Positions 35,788 through 43,663 of a DNA stretch of 64,000 nt are shown piece by piece. The notes beneath the pieces were generated by a model. The model was given only the letters and a program-made list of their open reading frames with translations, was not told where the DNA came from and did not search any database. The stretch covers positions 4,975,001 to 5,039,000 of the forward strand of contig NZ_CP145905.1 of assembly GCF_036894955.1 (NCBI RefSeq). Direction: 5' to 3'. How positions within the stretch are numbered: the first letter of the stretch is position 1; each line of letters begins with the position of its first letter. Position numbers and translations under genes: made by a program. This DNA is from Paenibacillus sp. KS-LC4 (GTDB taxonomy: Bacteria > Bacillota > Bacilli > Paenibacillales > Paenibacillaceae).

Positions 35788-36744
35788 ATGAAAAAAATGA
35801 TTAAACTCGCCAGCATTTCCTTAATTACTGCTCTTACCCTAGCAGGATGCTCAACGACAGCTCCAGGCAGCGAAGCAACTACATCTGCCAGCACTGCTCC
35901 GCAAAGCGGCACTATCAAAATCGGTCTAGCCGTATCCACGCAAAGCAATCCCTTTTTCGTAACCTTAAAAGAAGGAGCGGAAAAAGCGGCGCTTGACGGT
36001 GATGTACAGCTGATTACGGTAGATGCACAGGATGATGCTGCAAAGCAAGCCTCCTCCATTGAGGATTTAATACAGCAAAAGGTTAACGTCATTATCATTA
36101 ATCCTACTGACTCCGCAGCGGTTGTACCTGCTGTTGAATCTGCGAATGCTGCTGGCATTCCAGTTATCACAGTAGACCGTATGGCTGATGGCGGCACAAT
36201 TGCCAGCCATATTGCTTCAGACAACAAGGCTGGCGGTGTGCTAGCAGCTAAATTCATTGCCGAGCAGCTAGGCGGAAATGGTAAAGTGGTTGAGCTTGAA
36301 GGTATTCCAGGCTCGTCGGCCGCTCGTGAGCGAGGCGAAGGCTTTAATGAAGAAATCGCCAAATCCTCCGGCATTGAAATTTCTGCAAAGCAGCCTGCCG
36401 ATTTTGACCGCGCAAAAGGGCTGACGGTTATGGAAAACATTTTACAGGCAAGCAAAGATATTAAAGCTGTATTCGCACACAATGATGAAATGGCGCTTGG
36501 CGCTTTGAAGGCTATTGAGGCTGCTGGCTTGAAAAATATTATCGTCGTAGGATTCGATGCAACTGATGATGCCGTGAAGGAAGTTTTCGCAGGCACGATG
36601 AGCGCAACCGTTGCTCAAAAACCGGATATGATGGGCGTTTTAGCTGTACAAACGGCTGTTAAAATCGCCAAGGGAGAAACTGTGGAAAAATCAATTCCCG
36701 TTGAACTTGAGCTTGTAACGAAGGATTCTGCATCTGCAAAATAA
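35788..36744 (+). CDS. rbsB: Ribose-binding lipoprotein
   Basis: 318 residues. Signal peptide and lipobox LAGC (C21), then a type I periplasmic binding fold (IKIGLAVSTQSNPFFVTLKEG... FAHNDEMALGALKAIEAAG). It captures ribose outside the membrane for RbsAC. ATG 35788 has AAAGGTGG upstream. It is the last structural gene, followed by a strong terminator. Confidence 0.96.
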   Translation: MKKMIKLASISLITALTLAGCSTTAPGSEATTSASTAPQSGTIKIGLAVSTQSNPFFVTLKEGAEKAALDGDVQLITVDAQDDAAKQASSIEDLIQQKVNVIIINPTDSAAVVPAVESANAAGIPVITVDRMADGGTIASHIASDNKAGGVLAAKFIAEQLGGNGKVVELEGIPGSSAARERGEGFNEEIAKSSGIEISAKQPADFDRAKGLTVMENILQASKDIKAVFAHNDEMALGALKAIEAAGLKNIIVVGFDATDDAVKEVFAGTMSATVAQKPDMMGVLAVQTAVKIAKGETVEKSIPVELELVTKDSASAK

Positions 36745-36772
36745 TAGCTGGCTCCTGCTCCCTTGACGGACA

Positions 36773-36818
36773 AAAACAAGTGTGCTAACGTTTTCCCAAA
36801 CGTGAGCACACTTGTTTT
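36773..36818 (+). terminator. Terminator between rbsB and rbsR
   Basis: Stem of about 20 bp with one internal mismatch pair, arms AAAACAAGTGTGC and GCACACTTGTTTT plus inner ACGTTT/AAACGT. It ends in TTTT. Confidence 0.88.
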
Positions 36819-36876
36819 GCTCACCCGCTAGCTCGCTTGTTTAGAAGGCCAGACCATTGAAAGGAATTTGCCAGAA

Positions 36877-37860
36877 ATGACTACGATCAGAGATGTCAGC
36901 AAGCTGGCTGGCGTATCGGTTGCCACTGTCTCTCGGCTGTACAATAAGAGCGGATATGTGAGCAAGGAAGCGGAGACCGCCATTCAAGCAGCTGCCGAGA
37001 AGCTTAACTACAAGCCCAATACGATTGCCAGAAGCCTCGCAGGCAAAAAAACAGCTGCTGTCGCTTTAATGGTACCCGACATTTTGAACCCGTTTTTCCC
37101 GGAAATCGCTCGTGCTGCTGAGGATGCAGCCGCCTCACAGGGCTATACGCTCGTCCTTTGCAACACGGACAATAACCCGGATAAGGAAAAAATGTATATT
37201 GAGGCGTTAATCAATAAACAAATAGATGGCATCATCATATCTTCTTACACAATTTCACCAGAGCAGATTATTGCCCTACAGAAGCGTTCAATTCCTATTG
37301 TCGTCATTGATAAAAGCTTTCCTGACCATCCGATTTTGACAATTACGGCAGCTAACCGATACGGCGGACAGCTCGCCGTACAGCATTTAATGGAAGCCGG
37401 CTGCGGGAAAATCGCTCATATATGCGGCCCCTCCCATGTGCATTCCGCACGTGAGAGGACGCTTGCTTATGAAGAAATGTGCGCTCAGCTGCCGTGGTTT
37501 ACACCCAGCCTGATCGCATTCGGCCACTTCAGCGTTGCGGGAGGCTACGCGGCGATGAAAAATATTTTCCATCAGCATCCCGATGTGGACGGCGTATTCG
37601 CCGGCAATGATCTTATGGCCGCTGGGGCTCTTAAAGCACTGCATGAGCTCGGTGTAACGGTCCCCAATCAGCTTAAGCTAATTGGCTTCGACGGTATTCG
37701 GATGGATATGGTATATCCCGAGCTGTCCACCGTATCCCAACAAATTTATTCGCTCGGCAAAACCGCTATGGACTATTTAATTCGCCTAATCAACAATGAG
37801 CCTATCGAGAGATGCAATTACGAGCTGGGTGTAGAGCTGCTCCAGAAGGCATCGACCTAA
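36877..37860 (+). CDS. rbsR: LacI-family ribose operon repressor
   Basis: 327 residues: N-terminal helix-turn-helix (TTIRDVSKLAGVSVATVSRLYN) and a ribose-binding-protein-like effector domain. In Bacillus rbsR is the first gene of rbsRKDACB; here it is last and behind a terminator, so it has its own or only read-through expression. ATG 36877 has AAAGGA 11 bases upstream; a TTG three codons earlier is less likely. Its target is probably the palindrome at the rbsK promoter. Confidence 0.88.
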   Translation: MTTIRDVSKLAGVSVATVSRLYNKSGYVSKEAETAIQAAAEKLNYKPNTIARSLAGKKTAAVALMVPDILNPFFPEIARAAEDAAASQGYTLVLCNTDNNPDKEKMYIEALINKQIDGIIISSYTISPEQIIALQKRSIPIVVIDKSFPDHPILTITAANRYGGQLAVQHLMEAGCGKIAHICGPSHVHSARERTLAYEEMCAQLPWFTPSLIAFGHFSVAGGYAAMKNIFHQHPDVDGVFAGNDLMAAGALKALHELGVTVPNQLKLIGFDGIRMDMVYPELSTVSQQIYSLGKTAMDYLIRLINNEPIERCNYELGVELLQKAST

Positions 37861-37887
37861 TTGCCGCTGCATCATGATTTCAGCTTA

Positions 37888-37936
37888 GAAAAACCTTCGA
37901 ACCCACATAGTCTGCTGTGGAGCTCGAAGGTTTTTC
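37888..37936 (+). terminator. Terminator of rbsR
   Basis: Arms GAAAAACCTTCGA and TCGAAGGTTTTTC (37888-37900, 37924-37936) with an inner CCACA/TGTGG stem. Confidence 0.85.
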
Positions 37937-38032
37937 CGTTTATCTGCCAAGCAGGAAATTCAAAGTATGATATGGCATAATAAGAAATAGTCGGAGGCCT
38001 CTGATCGCTATTTTTTTCTATAGGAGGAAGAT

Positions 38033-38935
38033 ATGAAGCTGAGTTCTATCTATGAATCAGAAACACTAGAGCAGCTAGCGGAGGCTATTCAAACGGCCCC
38101 CGTTAAGGATGAGCTGCGTGAACTGCTAATCGCCGAATATCATCGGCTTTTTCATTATGCCAACATCAAGCAGTGGAATGAGCTAGTTCGTGTATGCGAG
38201 GCGCTCGCTATAATAGGATGGGGATCGTCTTTGACGCCTGTGGAGGCAGTCGCAGACAAATGGATCAACGGCTCCTATTACACCGAGCTGCGCACCCGTA
38301 CCTTTGAGCAGCTCAAGGACTCCTGCAAGGGCTGGAGTAAGCAGCAGGACAGCTTCATCATCCATGATGGCAGCGACAGCACCCATTATGGCATAACCGA
38401 ATTTGCTTCCCAGCGTAATTTATTGCCAAAAAACCCGCTCCGCCTAGTCCGCTCCGGCAACTATCAACGATCGGCCCAGCCCTTCATCGACAGCCTTAGC
38501 GAGCTGCGCCGCGAACTGGATGAGCATATGCGTCAGGAGCTTTACGGCGCTGCCTTTAGCTATGTCGGTATTCATTGCCACTTTAGCCATCATGACGACG
38601 CCGAGCGAACGCTTCAATATGAATATTTTCATGAGCAAAACGATGTACCAGACGGATTTGAGCAAGGCTATTACATAAAGCCAAAGTTTGCAGCCCGCAA
38701 GCTGACTTCCCGCAAGGGCGAGCTTAAGCTGGAAGTGACCAGACATTATACGAGAGCGGAGGGCGAGCTCCCTTTAAGTGAGCAGCAACAGCAGTTTAAG
38801 ACGGACATGCTCGTTATTGTGGACTTGCTTACAGAGAAGCTCCGCAAGAAGAAGGTCAGCTACCGCATGGATTTATTGAGGGAAGACTTACTGAATATTT
38901 TGGAAAAATGGACGACGAAGGAGAACGCGATATGA
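38033..38935 (+). CDS. Hypothetical protein, coupled to a SUKH-like gene
   Basis: 300 residues, soluble, charged, mostly helical at both ends with a central mixed region (SFIIHDGSDSTHYGITEF... YVGIHCHFSHHDDAERTLQ). I do not recognise a family or catalytic motif; the HCHFSHHDD cluster could bind metal. ATG has AGGAGG upstream. It overlaps the next gene by four bases (ATGA), so the two products likely work together. Confidence 0.7.
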   Translation: MKLSSIYESETLEQLAEAIQTAPVKDELRELLIAEYHRLFHYANIKQWNELVRVCEALAIIGWGSSLTPVEAVADKWINGSYYTELRTRTFEQLKDSCKGWSKQQDSFIIHDGSDSTHYGITEFASQRNLLPKNPLRLVRSGNYQRSAQPFIDSLSELRRELDEHMRQELYGAAFSYVGIHCHFSHHDDAERTLQYEYFHEQNDVPDGFEQGYYIKPKFAARKLTSRKGELKLEVTRHYTRAEGELPLSEQQQQFKTDMLVIVDLLTEKLRKKKVSYRMDLLREDLLNILEKWTTKENAI

Positions 38936-39525
38936 GTGCAAGCCCTACATTAATGACGGAATTACAGCAATTTGCTGCTGTATTTGGGAGGCACGACATA
39001 GACCTTGGCAAGGTTTATTACCATGAGCCTCTACCTGTAGAGGAGCCTCTTCCGCTTGGAGACGCGCTGCACACCTTTTACAGCTGCCTTGAGCTGCAAG
39101 ATCATCCGATAATCGGCGGCGTTCTGGCCGTTCAATTGTTCCGCTTGCCGGAGCTGGAACGGGCGCAGCAGGGCTGGCGCTGGATATTGACAGCCTCAGG
39201 ACTCACTCCTGATCCGAACTGGCCAGACGGCTGGATCGTCTTCGCCGATTACAATGGAGATGCGCTTATTGTTGATACGACCGAACCGCAAGGACCGGTG
39301 TATGGCAGCATTCAGAAGCGGCATTCGCAAATTGCTGCTTCACTGGCTGACTTTTTCGCTATGACCACTGCGTTGATGAAGGTTGAGGAGGAGGAGTTCG
39401 AGCTCGATGCTGCAGATGAGGATTCCGAAGTGAAAAGCGAGTTTATTGAACGTGCGATGGAGCTTGCCCAGACGATTATTGGACGCGAGCATGGACAGCA
39501 ATATTTAGATTTTTTCTTTAGTTAG
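38932..39525 (+). CDS. SMI1/KNR4 (SUKH)-like protein
   Basis: 197 residues. The central part (WPDGWIVFADYNGDALIVDT... YGSIQKRHSQIAASLADFF) matches the SUKH/SMI1-KNR4 fold pattern in which WIVFADYNGDAL-type strands lead to a terminal helix. SUKH proteins include many immunity proteins of polymorphic toxin systems, but housekeeping versions exist. No toxin gene with a recognisable nuclease or secretion domain is adjacent. ATG 38932 has AAGGAG upstream and overlaps the previous stop. Confidence 0.65.
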   Translation: MSASPTLMTELQQFAAVFGRHDIDLGKVYYHEPLPVEEPLPLGDALHTFYSCLELQDHPIIGGVLAVQLFRLPELERAQQGWRWILTASGLTPDPNWPDGWIVFADYNGDALIVDTTEPQGPVYGSIQKRHSQIAASLADFFAMTTALMKVEEEEFELDAADEDSEVKSEFIERAMELAQTIIGREHGQQYLDFFFS

Positions 39526-39544
39526 AATTGGCTCTGCTAGTAAA

Positions 39545-39608
39545 AGATAACCGGCCCTGCTCCGTAATTGCACACAATATTATGTTGTGCAGGCAAGGTC
39601 GGTTATCT
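39545..39608. repeat. Long inverted repeat with inner hairpin
   Basis: Arms AGATAACCGGCC and AGGTCGGTTATCT (one or two mismatches) enclose a second stem (GCACAACA-type arms around 39569-39590). It lies between convergent genes and probably acts as a terminator, although no clear T-run follows on either strand. Confidence 0.5.
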
Positions 39609-39636
39609 AGCTTCTATATGCAATAGGAACGGATAT

Positions 39637-40458
39637 TTATGACCGCTCCTGCTCCTTAATTTCTTTCAAAAAAGCCTTTAGCTGCGGATTGGCAGGCGGG
39701 TCCTGTAGCTCCATGCTTCTAAGAGCTTCTACTGCAATACGCAGCACGGCATAATTACGATACCACCGATGATCGGAGGGCACGATATGCCAAGGAGCGC
39801 GCTTGCTGCATTTTTCAAATACCTGCTCGTAATAGTTTTGATATTGCTCCCAATATTTCCGTTCTTGGAGGTCGGAAGGGTCAAACTTCCAATTTTTCGA
39901 TGAATCCTCGATTCGGCTTTTTAGCTTCTCTAACTGAAACTCCTTGGAAATATGCAAAAAGATTTTGACAACCTTAACTCCGCTATCCGCAAGCAGCGAC
40001 TCAAAATGGTTAATATGCTTGAAGCGCCGCTTCGCCTCCTGATCGGATACATCACCATGCACCCGTGTAATCAGAACATCCTCGTAATAGGAACGGTTAA
40101 AAATAGCGATTTGCCCTAGCTCCGGCGTGTTATTGTGCGCCCGCCAAATAAAATCATGCCGCTTCTCCACATCCGTCGGCGCCTTAAAGCTGTGAGCGGA
40201 TACGCCCTGTGGATTCAGCCCCGCAAATACATGCTTCGTTACGCCATCCTTGCCGCTGCAATCCATCCCTTGAATGACGAACAGCACCGCCTGCTCCTTC
40301 GCAGCCGCCAGCTTCTCTTGAAGCTGCTCCAATTCCTCCTTTAGCTCCAATGCTTCCTTCTCTACCTCGTCCTTATGAGCAAAGGGGCCTTTGTCCTTTG
40401 GATTAATACTGCTCAAATTAACCTTTTTATTCGCTGCCAGCTCGTATTTTTTTGCCAT
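39637..40458 (-). CDS. Polyphosphate kinase 2 family protein
   Basis: 273 residues, single PPK2 domain: Walker A GMDCSGKDG and the lid/Walker B region IFNRSYYEDVLITRVH. PPK2 enzymes transfer phosphate from polyphosphate to nucleoside mono- or diphosphates; the single-domain class here (ending in a helical tail) is often class I or III. ATG 40458 has AAGGAG ten bases upstream; the longer frame adds 11 residues without support. Confidence 0.9.
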   Translation of the reverse strand: MAKKYELAANKKVNLSSINPKDKGPFAHKDEVEKEALELKEELEQLQEKLAAAKEQAVLFVIQGMDCSGKDGVTKHVFAGLNPQGVSAHSFKAPTDVEKRHDFIWRAHNNTPELGQIAIFNRSYYEDVLITRVHGDVSDQEAKRRFKHINHFESLLADSGVKVVKIFLHISKEFQLEKLKSRIEDSSKNWKFDPSDLQERKYWEQYQNYYEQVFEKCSKRAPWHIVPSDHRWYRNYAVLRIAVEALRSMELQDPPANPQLKAFLKEIKEQERS

Positions 40459-40559
40459 TTGCTTCACGCTCCTTATGTACCAGTATTCCACTTCATGCCC
40501 TTCTTATCAATCTTGCTGCTATCTAATCTCTTATCTGGCAATAAGCCTTTAAACCTTAG

Positions 40560-40769
40560 TTATGCGTTATTGACTTGCAGCGGCTGCTGCTCACCCAGCC
40601 ACGCTTGGACATGCGTGAGGAAGCGCCTTGTGGCAGGCGAGCAAAACTTCATTGAATGAACGGCGATGCCCAGCAAGCAGAAGCTCGGCTCCTCCAGCTC
40701 CATGACGTGGACCTGATGCTTACGCCCTTCAATGACCAGCTCCGGCAAAATAATGACTCCGCAGGGCTA
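40560..40769 (-). pseudogene. C-terminal remnant of a LysR-type regulator
   Basis: About 69 codons, from just after a TAG at 40770-40772 to the TAA at 40560-40562. The translation (GVIILPELVIEG... ELEEPSFCLLGIAVHS... SPATRRFLTHVQAW) matches the end of a LysR effector domain, including the SPA-x3-F tail. No DNA-binding half is present and the next 330 bases have no continuation in any frame, so it is a decayed fragment. Confidence 0.65.
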
Positions 40770-41099
40770 TGTGGGAGCTGCGCTCGTGCTGCTTGCTGTC
40801 GTTGACTCCGAAATAAAATGGAGGCATTGTGGTAACACCGCAATTCATATTAAGGCTAAGGAGAAAGTTCTAGGTAGAGCCAGAGACAACGAAGCATTTC
40901 AACTGCTTCTCTAGAAAATACGATCCAGTTGATGCATAAGTGAGCCGTGGGTGAGCAATCAACGGCTCATTTGTATAATCAGACTTTTATTCAAAATGTT
41001 GCTTTGTCCTCTACCTTGCTTATTTTATAGTCAGAAATCTATATTGCTATTTACGAATTTATCCATTCATAATAGATAGCAGAATAGGAGTGGTCAACA
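40770..41099. other. Intergenic stretch with a hairpin
   Basis: It holds no gene I can support. A stem TGAGCCGT/ACGGCTCA (40941-40948, 40962-40969) followed by TTTG could be a weak terminator left over from a lost gene. Confidence 0.45.
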
Positions 41100-42062
41100 A
41101 TGAACAAGCGCACAGATTACAATAATAACAGCAGCTACTGGGAGAGCTATCAGCGATTTTTCCCATCCGAAATACAGTTAAAAGAAAATAATCTGCCCAA
41201 CGAGGAATGGTGGGATTGGCATAGCTACAACATTCATTTAGACCGGCTGCCAGCAGCCAACAGCCCACTCAAGATTGTACTTGTACATGGTGCTGGAGGA
41301 AACGGCCGTTTATTCGCCCCTTATGGAAAAATGCTGCAAATGCAAGGCTATGAAATGCTTGCCCCAGACCTGCCTCCCTATGGACTTAGCAAATTAGGCC
41401 CATTGTCCAAACCAATCCGTTATGAGGATTGGGTTCAGCTTCTCGTTGATTTAGTAGAAAGCGAATATGCACGCGATGGCAAGCCTATTGTTCTGCTTGG
41501 CGCCAGCATTGGGGGCATGCTCGCCTATCATGTCGCTGCGCGCAGTTTACATGTGCAAGGCCTGATTGCTACAACGTTCGTAGATACAAGTGACGCTGCT
41601 ATGCGCCTCCAGCTTGCCCCTAATAAATATATTGCGGTGTATGGCAAATGGTTAATGGACACCTTCCCGATTTTGCTGGATTCAATTCGGCTGCCTGTTT
41701 CCAAAGTGTCGCGCATGGAGCTAATTGCTAACCATCCTGAATTAGCCCAGCTGATTATGCATGATCCCCGTGCAGCAGCAACCCTTGTACCACTTAAATT
41801 ACTTAGATCCTTTCTAAACATGAAACCTGAAGTACAGCCAGAAAACTTTACTTCCTGTCCGGTACTGCTTGTTCACCCAGAGGCTGATCCTATGACTCCT
41901 TATCCGTTTAGCGAAAGCTTTTATAATAGATTAGCCTGTCCGAAAAAGCTGGTGATGCTAGAAGGAGCCGGACATTTTCCAATTGAGCAGCCAGGGCTTG
42001 AACAATTACGTGATGCTGTCCTGCAATTTTTAACTAGTCTTGCCTCAACAATTTCAGAGTAA
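41100..42062 (+). CDS. Alpha/beta hydrolase
   Basis: 320 residues. Oxyanion-hole segment VLVHGAGGNG, nucleophile elbow GASIGG (Ser nucleophile), acid near HPEADPMTPY and catalytic His in EGAGHFPIEQPG. No signal peptide. The substrate is unknown; the fold resembles lysophospholipase-like esterases. It is monocistronic, with AGGAG upstream of the ATG. Confidence 0.88.
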   Translation: MNKRTDYNNNSSYWESYQRFFPSEIQLKENNLPNEEWWDWHSYNIHLDRLPAANSPLKIVLVHGAGGNGRLFAPYGKMLQMQGYEMLAPDLPPYGLSKLGPLSKPIRYEDWVQLLVDLVESEYARDGKPIVLLGASIGGMLAYHVAARSLHVQGLIATTFVDTSDAAMRLQLAPNKYIAVYGKWLMDTFPILLDSIRLPVSKVSRMELIANHPELAQLIMHDPRAAATLVPLKLLRSFLNMKPEVQPENFTSCPVLLVHPEADPMTPYPFSESFYNRLACPKKLVMLEGAGHFPIEQPGLEQLRDAVLQFLTSLASTISE

Positions 42063-42242
42063 ATGAGCACACCCAGGTTTCCCATGATAACTCATTAAAA
42101 TTTTGTGAAAGTATTTATATAATTAATATAATGTTTTCCTTCATACAAACCGATAAATATTCAATCGACTTCCTTTTTTTCACTAAAAGAGAGTTGTTTA
42201 CAGCAAATACTATTCCATAGCACTAGAAAGGAAGATTAAGTA

Positions 42243-43559
42243 ATGAATAAGCTTCGCCTTTTCACCAAAAAAAATGTTTGTTTGCTTTTTATTTTCACAC
42301 TGCTGTTTACTAGTTTTGGCACAGTAACGGCACCGAAAGCCGAGGCAGCTACAACAGCCAGCGGTTATGTATACTACACATCTGACGATGACCTATTCCG
42401 CATTAAAACAGATGGCACTGGCGCCGCTCTCATAATGGAGGATTTTGACGTTCCTGGTACCGCTTTGAATCGTGGCGGCAAATATTTGTATTATCTGACC
42501 TATAACGGATCAACTACACTATCGCGCCTGCCAATCGACGGTACAGCCACGGAGGATGAAGTTTTTTATAATGATGTGCTGCATTATTCCATTGTAAACG
42601 GAACGCTATACTATATGACAAGCGCTGGAAAAATCTATTCCGTTTCTGCTAATGCTGCTGCTGTATCGGAAGCAAAGCAAATTGCCGATAAAGCTGATAC
42701 AAAATTTGAAGAATTCATAATCATTGATGGAAAAGTCTACTACAACACCATCCGTAATGGTCGCTCCACTTGGGTAGCCTCTAAAGCCGTAACAGGCGCA
42801 GGACAAGTGCAATATATTGCAGCCGGTGCCATTGAACAGGATCACCATATTCAAACCACTGCTAATTCGGTAAATATTATTGTCAACACCAAGCCAGAAG
42901 AGCAATTTTATTCCCTTGACTGCATTGTACTTTATAGCGTACCTAAAAAAGGCGGCGCAGCTAAAGCCCTGAACTTAAACGCTCCAATTGATGCAAATGC
43001 GGCTTATTCTGGAAGATGGGCAACGAATGCGTATTACCTATTCAACAAGGACATTCGCCTTGATTCCGAAGGACATTTCAACTATAACACCGGTAAAGGC
43101 TATATCATGAACACTAGCGGCAAAACCTTCTCGCTGCACAGCACAGGCGTCTACGATATAGCTAATGCAGGCACAGACAAAATAGCTTTTATTGATGCAG
43201 CGAATAAAGGTTATGTTGCAACGATAAAAAACAATAAAGTAATAAGCAAAAAAAACCTTAATATTTCTAAGCTTTATTCCGTATACAACATTATGTCGGG
43301 TGGAAAAATCGCTTCCACGATCTTTTTTGGAGACAATGCCAGCTATTTGCTGAAATCGGATTTATCGGTTCAAAAGATACCTGGATTGAACGGTCGTTTC
43401 ATGCGTCTCCATGATGACGTTGATGGCATTTACTACATCAATGACGATTCCAAGGATGAAGCCTTCGGACAGCTATTCCACCTAAGCAGCGATGGCAAAA
43501 CGGCAAAGATGCTTAGCGAGCAAACAATTAGCCGCGTTTTGCTTGTTGCCAAACAATAA
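42243..43559 (+). CDS. Secreted DUF5050-like beta-propeller protein
   Basis: 438 residues. The signal peptide (about 1-36) ends near APKAEA-A. The mature part consists of propeller-type repeats with recurring YYxxxDDxLFRI / LYYMTSAGKIYSV patterns, as in DUF5050 proteins. It is exported without a lipobox or LPXTG anchor. A binding or sensory role outside the cell is plausible, but no function is known. Confidence 0.75.
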   Translation: MNKLRLFTKKNVCLLFIFTLLFTSFGTVTAPKAEAATTASGYVYYTSDDDLFRIKTDGTGAALIMEDFDVPGTALNRGGKYLYYLTYNGSTTLSRLPIDGTATEDEVFYNDVLHYSIVNGTLYYMTSAGKIYSVSANAAAVSEAKQIADKADTKFEEFIIIDGKVYYNTIRNGRSTWVASKAVTGAGQVQYIAAGAIEQDHHIQTTANSVNIIVNTKPEEQFYSLDCIVLYSVPKKGGAAKALNLNAPIDANAAYSGRWATNAYYLFNKDIRLDSEGHFNYNTGKGYIMNTSGKTFSLHSTGVYDIANAGTDKIAFIDAANKGYVATIKNNKVISKKNLNISKLYSVYNIMSGGKIASTIFFGDNASYLLKSDLSVQKIPGLNGRFMRLHDDVDGIYYINDDSKDEAFGQLFHLSSDGKTAKMLSEQTISRVLLVAKQ

Positions 43560-43663
43560 GCTGCCGTTTTTCTGATCATGTGAATTGCATCCACCATGTA
43601 TGATAAAGAGGAGCAGAATTCAAAAACTGCCCCTCTTTTTCTATTGTGAAATGGTTGAATCTC

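Noticed and set aside
35781-36596. Long open frame antisense to rbsB (271 codons)
   Set aside because: It mirrors the codon bias of rbsB, has no ribosome binding site and no domain; it is a shadow.
40732-40914. Small plus-strand ORF overlapping the LysR remnant
   Set aside because: No ribosome binding site, no conserved motif; it lies across the pseudogene and looks incidental.
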